Of a stretch of 64,000 nt of DNA, positions 58,364 to 64,000 are shown piece by piece. Source of the stretch: Mycolicibacillus parakoreensis (lineage in GTDB: Bacteria; Actinomycetota; Actinomycetes; Mycobacteriales; Mycobacteriaceae); the NCBI RefSeq assembly GCF_022370835.2, contig NZ_CP092365.1, positions 1,612,001-1,676,000 on the forward strand. The letters are read 5' to 3'. Every line of letters begins with the position of its first letter. The stretch's first letter is position 1. The position numbers and the translations under genes were made by a program. The notes beneath the pieces are model-generated. The model had not been told where the DNA came from. It did not search any database and saw nothing but the letters and a program-made list of their open reading frames with translations.

Positions 58364-59239
58364 ATGACCACGACGCCATCGCCTGGGTCCGGTCGGCACC
58401 TCCCGATCAGGGCTCGGCGCGTGAAGTTCACGTTCCCCAGCGGAGCCCGCCACCACCATTTCGTCGACAACGATCTGGTGATGAGCCACTTCGTCGCGGT
58501 GCTCTCGTCGGTGTTCCCCGAGGGGGAGGACTTCTTCATCCGGTCGGTGCGCAACTACAGCGACCAGATCACCGACCCGCAGCTGCAGCAGGACATCAAG
58601 GGGTTCATCGGGCAGGAATCCAGCCACAAAAGCCAGCACCGCATGCTCAACGAACGCCTGCAGGCGATGGGATATCCCACCGCCAAGATCGACCGCCACG
58701 TCAAGCGCCGGCTCAGCCGCGCGGAGCGCGTCTACTCCACCGAGATGCGGCTGGCGGCCACCGCCGCGCTGGAGCACTACACGGCGACCTTCGCCGAGAT
58801 TCTGCTGAACGACGACGATCTGCTCTCGCTGCTGGACGGATCCGACGTCCGGTCGATCCTGCTGTGGCACGCGTTCGAGGAGGCCGAGCACAAGGCGGTG
58901 GCGTTCGACGTGTACCAAGCGGTCGGCGGAAGCGAACGCAACCGGGTGCGCGCCATGCGGATCGCGACGACCATCTTCATCATCGAAATGGTTCTGCAGA
59001 CGACCCGTTCGCTGCTGCGCGATCCGGCGACCTACAACCCGGTGCGGCTGCTGCGCAGCCTCAACAAGTTCCGCAAGTCGCCGTTGTTCAGCCGGGACGC
59101 GTTGCGCCGCTACGCCTCCTACACCCGACCCGGATTCCACCCGAATGACTGGGACAGCACCGCGACCCTGGAGCACTGGTCTGACGAGCTGCTCGACGCC
59201 AGCGGCAGGCCGATGTACGCCGAGGCGCCCGGAGGCTAA
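58364..59239 (+). CDS. Ferritin-like metal-dependent hydrolase family protein
   Basis: A 291-residue helical protein of the family annotated as metal-dependent hydrolases (PF10118 type). Probable di-metal ligands are in FIGQESSHKSQH, ALEHYTATFAE and WHAFEEAEHKAVAFDVY. Function is not established. ATG 58364 has AGGAGAG upstream (acaggagagcacaATG). The mobile element begins immediately after its TAA stop, so the coding sequence is intact. Confidence 0.83.
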   Translation: MTTTPSPGSGRHLPIRARRVKFTFPSGARHHHFVDNDLVMSHFVAVLSSVFPEGEDFFIRSVRNYSDQITDPQLQQDIKGFIGQESSHKSQHRMLNERLQAMGYPTAKIDRHVKRRLSRAERVYSTEMRLAATAALEHYTATFAEILLNDDDLLSLLDGSDVRSILLWHAFEEAEHKAVAFDVYQAVGGSERNRVRAMRIATTIFIIEMVLQTTRSLLRDPATYNPVRLLRSLNKFRKSPLFSRDALRRYASYTRPGFHPNDWDSTATLEHWSDELLDASGRPMYAEAPGG

Positions 59240-60060
59240 GGCGTGTCGAACAACTGGGTGTGGTCGAGTTGGCGTAGCAGTAGGGGGATTTGGCTGAGGT
59301 TGAGGAAGCCCTCGTGTGCTTGGAGGGTGGTTTCGTGGTGGCGGTCGAGTCGGTGGCAGTGGTTGATCCAGCCGTTGGTGCGTTCGACGACCCAGCGGCG
59401 GGGCTGGATCTGGAGCCTGCTGGCGGGTTTCGGCCCGGACACGATCTCGAGGCTGACACCGGGGCGCTGGGCGGTTTGAGCGACTGTGACGCCGGTGTAG
59501 TCCTTGTCCAGCCAGACGTGAGCAATAGTCGGGGTGATTTTCTTTGCTTTGCGCAGCAAGGCGGGGAAGGCGGCGCGGTCCTGCACGTTCGCGGCGGTGA
59601 GGGTCGCGGCTATGAGGATGCCTGCGGTGTCAACGAGGATGTGGCGTTTTGTTGCCGTTAACCTTCTTGGCACCGTCGAATCCACGCGGTCCGGTCACCG
59701 GGGATGTTTTCGCCGGCGAGGAATCGCCCGCTGCTGCTGAGGGCGGCCGGCAGCGGCCGGTGCGGGCACGAACCTCGCCGTGCACCGCGGTGAGCACCTT
59801 GACCCAGATGCCGGCGCGGTACCAGCGCAGGAAATGCTTATGCGCCGCTGACCAGGACACGGCGAAGTCGTGGGGCAGGTGCTGCCACGCGCAGCCGGTG
59901 CGCAGTACGTACAGCACAGCATTGAGGTATTCACGTCGGCGCTGCGGCGGGCAGGGCCGCCCGCCGTGCGGATGCTCGGCAATGATGAATCGTGCGATGC
60001 GTGCCCAGGCGGTGTCGGACAGGTCGGAGGCATACCGGCGCCGGGGCGGTGCGAGGTCAC
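59236..60060 (-). pseudogene. IS5-family DDE transposase, frameshifted
   Basis: Conserved IS5 segments are present in order: RYASDLSDTAWARIARFII, REYLNAVLYVLRTGCAWQHL, GFDGAKKVNG, KRHILVDTAGILIAATLTAA, HVWLDKDYTG and WVVERTNGW. The DDE Asp (GDSSPAK), Asp (LDKDY) and Glu (VVER) can all be found. They lie in different frames. An extra A near 59647-59654 (NG-N-KTPHPR versus KRHIL) breaks the middle. A likely lost C in the 60043-60046 run separates GTG 60060 (VTSHRP) from RRRYASDL. Its stop is at 59236-59238, in flanking DNA. It is presumed inactive. Confidence 0.8.
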
Positions 60061-60144
60061 ATGACCGCCGATCCTGACGACGGCCTCTGGCACCCCGCGC
60101 CTGGTCGGCGGTGTTTGTCGGTGCCTTATGTGATGCTGCGCGTG

Positions 60145-61593
60145 ATGGCCCGGCACACGACGTTCAAGTTCTGCCTCGACCCCACCGTCGAGCAAGAAGC
60201 GGTGCTGTCCCGGCATGCCGGGGCGGCCCGGTTCGCGTTCAACCAGTGCCTGCGCATCGTCAAAACCGCACTCACCGACCGCAGGGCCGACCCGGACACC
60301 ACGGTGCCGTGGACCGGGTTCGATCTGATTGACACCGTCAACGCCTGGAAGAGGACCGAGGCTGCCGGCCGGGTGTTCACCGTCGATACCGCCGGTGACA
60401 TTGAGCTGTATGTGACGGGGCTGTCGTGGCGGACGGAGGTTTGCCAGCAGGTGTTCGAGGAAGCCGCCGTGGATCTGGGCAAAGGTTTGAAAGCGTGGTC
60501 GGACTCCCGGACGGGGAAACGCAGAGGCAAGCGGGTTGGCTTCCCACGATTCAAGAAGAAGACCACGTCGGTTCTGTCGTTGCGGGTGCGCAACAAGCAC
60601 GCCAAGGGCGGGCGGGCATCGATTCGTGTTGGCGACGGCGACCGGCCGCGGTCGCTCACCTTGCCCGGCATCGGCCAGATCGCCGTGCACGACGACACCC
60701 GCCGTCTGCGCCGTATGCTCGCTCAGGGCCGGGCCACGATTCTGTTCGCCACCGTCACCGAGCGTGCGGGCCGCTGGTGGGTGTCGCTGAACATCGAAGC
60801 CGCCGACCTGCACCCGGCATATCAGCACCCGCCCCGCGACGCCGTAGACAACGGTGATTGGGTCGGGGTAGATCGGGGACTTTCGGCGTTCGCGGTCGCT
60901 GCCACCACCAGCGGCGCCGAGATCGCCCGAATCGCCGATGCACCCAAAGCACTGGCCGCCGGCATGAGTAAGCAACGTCGGCTGGCGAAGTCGTTGTCCC
61001 GCAAACAGAAAGGATCACATAACCGCCGAGATGCCGCTGCCCGCCTGGGGCGGCATCACCGCCGTGTCGCCAATGTGCGCCGACATTTCACACACCAGGT
61101 CTGCAACCAGTTGGTCAAGACTCACGACCGGCTCGTCATCGAGAACCTGCATGTGGCCGGGATGCTGGGCAATCACCGGCTGGCCCGCGCCATCTCCGAT
61201 GCCGGCTGGGCCGAGTTCGCCCGCCAACTGCACTACAACCGCCAACTGCACTACAAACAGTCCTGGTGCGGCGGCCAGGTCATAGAGGCCGACCGCTGGT
61301 ATCCCTCAAGCCAGCTCTGCTCGGTCTGCGGTGATCGCCGCACCGACCTGAGCCTCGCCGAGCGGGTATTCACCTGCGCAAACGGTCACCGGCTGGATCG
61401 TGACCTCAACGCGGCGATCAACCTGGCCCGCTGGGGCCAAACCCATCACGACTCACACCGATCCCCGGACCCCCAAGCAGGAGGCCGGGTCACCAACGCC
61501 CGCCGACAGGACGGCTCTGACCAACACCTGCGTGTTGGTGAAACCAGCCTGAACGACGCGGGAACCAACGTTCACACCCCACCAGCGGCCTGA
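60145..61593 (+). CDS. tnpB: TnpB, RNA-guided RuvC-type nuclease of transposon origin
   Basis: A 482-residue TnpB. The RuvC triad is visible as Asp243 (VGVDRGLSAFA), Glu333 (VIENLHVAGM) and an Asp in RLDRDLNAAINL (about 418-420). The zinc finger reads CSVC at 392-395 and CANGH at 411-415, the last ligand being His instead of Cys. The N-terminus MARHTTFKFCLDPT and FPRFKKK are typical. The last 50 residues are low-conservation and probably overlap the omega RNA. No TnpA (HUH or serine recombinase) is present. ATG 60145 is chosen; 60133 and 60142 are in frame. Confidence 0.88.
   Translation: MARHTTFKFCLDPTVEQEAVLSRHAGAARFAFNQCLRIVKTALTDRRADPDTTVPWTGFDLIDTVNAWKRTEAAGRVFTVDTAGDIELYVTGLSWRTEVCQQVFEEAAVDLGKGLKAWSDSRTGKRRGKRVGFPRFKKKTTSVLSLRVRNKHAKGGRASIRVGDGDRPRSLTLPGIGQIAVHDDTRRLRRMLAQGRATILFATVTERAGRWWVSLNIEAADLHPAYQHPPRDAVDNGDWVGVDRGLSAFAVAATTSGAEIARIADAPKALAAGMSKQRRLAKSLSRKQKGSHNRRDAAARLGRHHRRVANVRRHFTHQVCNQLVKTHDRLVIENLHVAGMLGNHRLARAISDAGWAEFARQLHYNRQLHYKQSWCGGQVIEADRWYPSSQLCSVCGDRRTDLSLAERVFTCANGHRLDRDLNAAINLARWGQTHHDSHRSPDPQAGGRVTNARRQDGSDQHLRVGETSLNDAGTNVHTPPAA
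61222..61257 (+). repeat. 18-base tandem duplication inside tnpB
   Basis: CGCCAACTGCACTACAAC at 61222-61239 is followed directly by CGCCAACTGCACTACAAA. The copies differ only in the last base and insert six residues (QLHYNR) in frame between RuvC motifs II and III. Confidence 0.9.
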
Positions 61594-61651
61594 ACCGAGG
61601 AACGCCCGAGAAGGGCGGTGCCGAACACCCACCAGAGTTGTTCGACACGCT
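61500..61651 (+). ncRNA. Candidate omega (guide scaffold) RNA region at the tnpB 3' end
   Basis: In TnpB systems the guide RNA comes from the 3' end of tnpB and its downstream flank. Here that region contains a hairpin CGCCC-GAGAA-GGGCG (61603-61617) just after the stop codon and ends at the right inverted repeat. The boundaries are approximate and there is no direct evidence of an RNA. The guide, if used, would begin near 61651 in flanking DNA. Confidence 0.35.
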
Positions 61652-62431
61652 TTAAAGGGCCGGCTTGGTCGCGGTGATGATCGCCCCGTGCATGCCTTCG
61701 GCGACCTCATGGGTGAACGTGACCGAGGCGTCGGCGAAGCCGACGCGAGCCAACCCCTCGAGGTACTCCCGCCGGGACAGCGCCCCGGCGATGCAGCCCA
61801 CATGGCTGCCCCGCTCGGCACGGTCGGCGGGCGAGAGGTGGTCGTCGGCGACGACGTCGGAGATGCCGATGCGCCCGCCGGCAACGAGCACACGGAAGAT
61901 CTCGGCGAGGACAGCGGGTTTGTCCGCCGACAGGTTGACCACACAGTTGGAGATCACCACGTCGACCGCGGCGGCGGGCAGGGGGATGTCTTCGATGGTG
62001 CCCTTGCGGAATTCGACGTTGGTGACCCCGGCCTCGGTCTTGTTGGCCTCGGCCAGCGCGAGCATCTCGTCGGTCATGTCCACGCCGTAGGCGAACCCGG
62101 TCGGCCCGACGCGGCGTGCCGAGAGCAGCACGTCGAGCCCACCCCCGGAGCCCAGATCCAGGACCCGTTCGCCGGGGCGCAACTCAGCGACGGCGGTGGG
62201 ATCTCCACAGCCGAGACTGGCGGTGACGGCGTCGAGTGGCAGGTCGGCATGCACGCCGTCGGTATAGAGACCGGCGCCGAAGATCGTGCCCACGTCGACC
62301 GCATCGCTGGAGCCGCAGCAACTGGCCGCGGTCAGCACCTCGCTGTTGGTGACACCGGCACTGAGCGTGCTGGCGGCTTCCCCGTAGCGGGTGCGCACCT
62401 CGTTGCGCAGGTCGTCGGCGCTGTCACCCAT
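61652..62431 (-). CDS. arsM: Arsenite methyltransferase ArsM
   Basis: A 259-residue SAM-dependent methyltransferase that converts As(III) to methylated arsenicals. As-binding cysteines are visible: the pair in AASCCGSSD (38-39), one in [10 protein letters not shown] and one in HVGCIAGAL. The SAM motif is [17 protein letters not shown] 62431 has GGAAGGGG upstream. It is divergent from arsR with a shared operator region. Its stop lies at the right edge of the mobile element. Confidence 0.93.
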   Translation of the reverse strand: MGDSADDLRNEVRTRYGEAASTLSAGVTNSEVLTAASCCGSSDAVDVGTIFGAGLYTDGVHADLPLDAVTASLGCGDPTAVAELRPGERVLDLGSGGGLDVLLSARRVGPTGFAYGVDMTDEMLALAEANKTEAGVTNVEFRKGTIEDIPLPAAAVDVVISNCVVNLSADKPAVLAEIFRVLVAGGRIGISDVVADDHLSPADRAERGSHVGCIAGALSRREYLEGLARVGFADASVTFTHEVAEGMHGAIITATKPAL

Positions 62432-62444
62432 CCGGCACCCCTTC

Positions 62445-62499
62445 CATCGATATCTGTCGATGCGATTAGCATGCACTGTATATCGATAGTTGTCAATAT
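62445..62499. promoter_or_regulatory. Two matching ArsR operators in the arsM/arsR divergent promoter
   Basis: CATCGA-TATCTG-TCGATG at 62445-62462 and ATATCGA-TAGTTG-TCAATAT at 62480-62499 share the form ATCGA-N6-TCrAT. The first is a perfect inverted repeat; the second has one mismatch per arm pair. The region is AT-rich and must hold both promoters. ArsR bound here would repress both genes until arsenite releases it. Confidence 0.72.
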
Positions 62500-62517
62500 G
62501 TGCGCTACGGTGGGCCC

Positions 62518-62907
62518 ATGACCACCTCCGCGTTCACGGCGCGCGATCAGACCGAGCAGGATCTGCAGGCGTGCTGCCAGCCGATCACCGACACCGTGTT
62601 GGACCCCGGTGCCGCCGAGCGGCTCGCCGAGCTGCTCAAGGCGCTGGCCGAGCCGACGCGTCTGCGCCTGGTGTCGCTGATCGCCGGTCACGAGGGCGCC
62701 GAAGCCTGTGTCTGCGACCTGACCGCGCCGGTGGGGTTATCCCAGCCGACCGTCTCACACCACCTGAAAATCCTCGTCGAAGCCGGGCTGCTGGACCGCA
62801 CCCAGCGCGGACGCTGGGCGTACTACCGGGTGGTCCCGGCCGCCCTGGAGGCGTTGGCGCGATCCTTCGCCCGCGGCGCGGACCGAACGCATGGTGCGCC
62901 GCACTGA
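62518..62907 (+). CDS. arsR: ArsR-family arsenic-responsive repressor
   Basis: A 129-residue winged-helix repressor. The metalloid-binding motif CVCDL is in the DNA-recognition region (EACVCDLTAPVGLSQPTVSHH), as in classical ArsR, and an extra CC pair occurs in LQACCQPITD. The LAEPTRLRLVSLI segment precedes it. It is predicted to repress arsR and arsM through the paired palindromes upstream. Confidence 0.9.
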   Translation: MTTSAFTARDQTEQDLQACCQPITDTVLDPGAAERLAELLKALAEPTRLRLVSLIAGHEGAEACVCDLTAPVGLSQPTVSHHLKILVEAGLLDRTQRGRWAYYRVVPAALEALARSFARGADRTHGAPH

Positions 62908-62965
62908 TCGCGGACCCGCAGCGGGGCCCGTCGCACTGACCCGGTGAGCCGTTACCCTTCACGGG

Positions 62966-64000
62966 GTGGCCGAACCGTCTCTAGCAGCACCGTCCCCAGC
63001 AACACTGCGCCGTCGCCTCGACGCCGTGAGCCTGCGCGACGCCGCCCATTTCGGACGCCGGCTGAAGAGACTGCGCGGGGCACCGCCGGAGCAACTGCGC
63101 GCCCTGGCTGAGCGCCTCGACACCGCCGAACAGGTGATCGCCGACCGGCGCGCGGCGCTGCCGGCGATCACCTACCCCGACCTGCCGGTCAGTGCGCACC
63201 GCGACGACATCGCCGCCGCGATCGAGGCGAGCCAGGTGGTGGTGGTGGCCGGGGAGACCGGATCGGGCAAGACCACCCAGCTGCCCAAGATCTGTTTGGA
63301 GCTCGGCCGCGGGATCCGCGGCACCATCGGCCACACCCAACCGCGCCGGCTTGCCGCACGCACGGTCGCACACCGTCTGGCCGAGGAACTGGCCAGCCCG
63401 CTGGGCGAGGTCGTCGGCTACACCGTGCGGTTCACCGATCGGGCGAGCGAACGCACCCTGGTCAGGCTGATGACCGACGGCATCCTGCTCGCCGAGATCC
63501 AACGCGACCGCCGGCTGCTGCGCTACGACACCCTGATCATCGACGAGGCCCACGAGCGCAGCCTCAACATCGATTTCCTGCTCGGCTATCTGCACGGGCT
63601 GCTGCCGCGGCGCCCGGAGCTGAAGGTGATCATCACGTCGGCCACCATCGACCCGGGGCGCTTCGCCGCCCACTTCTCCGACGCGCCGGTCGTCGAGGTC
63701 TCCGGGCGGACCTACCCGGTGGAGATCCGCTACCGCCCGCTGGAGATTCCGGTCGCCGACCGCGGTGGTTCCGGCGGGCCGGAGGATCCCGACGATCCGG
63801 ACCGCGAGCTCACCCGCACCCGGACCCGCGACGAGATCGAGGCGATCCTCGACGCGGTCGATGAGCTGGCCACCGAACCGCCCGGCGACATCTTGGTGTT
63901 CCTCTCCGGTGAGCGCGAGATCCGCGACACCGCCGAGGCGCTGCGTGGCCGGACCAGCGGTCCCCAGCAGCCCGAGGTGCTGCCGTTGTACGCCCGGCTG
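62966..64000 (+). CDS. hrpA: ATP-dependent RNA helicase HrpA, 3'-truncated by window edge
   Basis: The first 345 residues of a DEAH/RHA-family helicase. Walker A is [16 protein letters not shown] near residue 92, QPRRLAAR (motif Ia) follows, then TDGILL, the DEAH box [11 protein letters not shown] and motif [12 protein letters not shown] unwinding linked to mRNA processing or ribosome rescue is known for the family. GTG 62966 starts [11 protein letters not shown]; no strong ribosome site is seen. The gene continues beyond the window. Confidence 0.9.
   Translation, partial: MAEPSLAAPSPATLRRRLDAVSLRDAAHFGRRLKRLRGAPPEQLRALAERLDTAEQVIADRRAALPAITYPDLPVSAHRDDIAAAIEASQVVVVAGETGSGKTTQLPKICLELGRGIRGTIGHTQPRRLAARTVAHRLAEELASPLGEVVGYTVRFTDRASERTLVRLMTDGILLAEIQRDRRLLRYDTLIIDEAHERSLNIDFLLGYLHGLLPRRPELKVIITSATIDPGRFAAHFSDAPVVEVSGRTYPVEIRYRPLEIPVADRGGSGGPEDPDDPDRELTRTRTRDEIEAILDAVDELATEPPGDILVFLSGEREIRDTAEALRGRTSGPQQPEVLPLYARL

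Larger units (their letters stand above)
59240..61652. mobile_element. IS5-type element enclosing a decayed transposase and an intact TnpB
   Basis: Perfect 15-base inverted repeats bound about 2.4 kb: GCGTGTCGAACAACT at 59241-59255 and its complement at 61636-61650. Just inside the left end lies a minus-strand IS5-type DDE transposase whose C-terminus is partly encoded by the repeat. Divergent from it is a TnpB gene running to the right end. A TAA triplet at 59237-59239 and 61653-61655 may be a 3-base target duplication, a size known in some IS5 subgroups. The insertion lies between the ends of convergent genes and breaks neither. Confidence 0.8.

Noticed and set aside
59640-59660. Programmed ribosomal frameshift in the IS5 transposase
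   Set aside because: The downstream frame lies +1 from the upstream one and there is no A6G-type -1 slippery site. A second break near the N-terminus also points to decay.

Overview
This window is high-GC actinobacterial chromosome and is clearly mycobacterial. It carries two PPE-family proteins of the PPW subfamily, RbpA, an F420-type biliverdin-reductase homologue, PncA, LipT, a polyprenol-phosphate mannose synthase beside Lnt, and a block whose gene order matches the M. tuberculosis H37Rv stretch Rv2093c to Rv2037c as I remember it. It is not M. tuberculosis: pks12, blaC, mazEF7, the Zur-type ribosomal paralogues and the pknJ region are absent from their expected places, lnt and ppm1 are separate genes, and several lineage-specific modules are inserted. 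A non-tuberculous mycobacterium or close relative is the best inference.

Layout. 1-5.2 kb: 3' part of tatC, helY, a DUF4333 membrane protein and a 5'-3' exonuclease. 5.2-10.8 kb: pepE, an Rv2074-like flavin/F420 protein, an SDR, then cobL-cobM-cobK overlapping end to end, and convergent sigC. 10.9-13.4 kb: a zf-HC2 membrane protein upstream of sigC and an orphan PPE. 13.4-16.7 kb: cobG-cobH-cobIJ operon on the minus strand. 16.8-21.2 kb: an inserted regulatory island (large AAA-LuxR regulator, a possible 56-residue ORF, a second LuxR regulator and a SnoaL-like protein). 21.4-25.0 kb: cobN. Together the cob genes cover much of the aerobic (oxygen-dependent) corrin pathway.

25-34.4 kb: PPOX protein, dienelactone hydrolase, FxsA, amidohydrolase, lnt-ppm1, then an inserted TetR / iron-sulfur reductase / PPOX module with two clear operators, then rbpA and a small Cys-motif protein. 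34.4-42.2 kb: a lipoprotein, lipT, a kinase-lipocalin fusion, RDD, DUF2784 and metallo-beta-lactamase-fold genes, and a pncA gene fused in frame to the neighbouring Rv2042c-like gene. 42.3-47.5 kb: a sugar ABC importer operon (Tat-type lipoprotein, two permeases, ATPase) with a patatin-like gene. 47.6-50.2 kb: a STAS protein, a tiny ORF, a strong terminator and a second orphan PPE.

50.2-54.5 kb: acyl-CoA metabolism (enoyl-CoA hydratase, an internally deleted SDR remnant, an acetoacetate-decarboxylase-like protein and a pair of acyl-CoA dehydrogenases). 54.5-58.3 kb: a Fbp-type ferric iron ABC importer whose first start codon sits at the edge of an IdeR-like iron box. 58.4-59.2 kb: a ferritin-like metal-dependent hydrolase. 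59.24-61.65 kb: an unusual mobile element in which 15-bp perfect inverted repeats enclose both a decayed IS5-type transposase and an intact TnpB. 61.7-62.9 kb: divergent arsM/arsR with a pair of matching operators. 63-64 kb: the 5' part of hrpA, running off the window.
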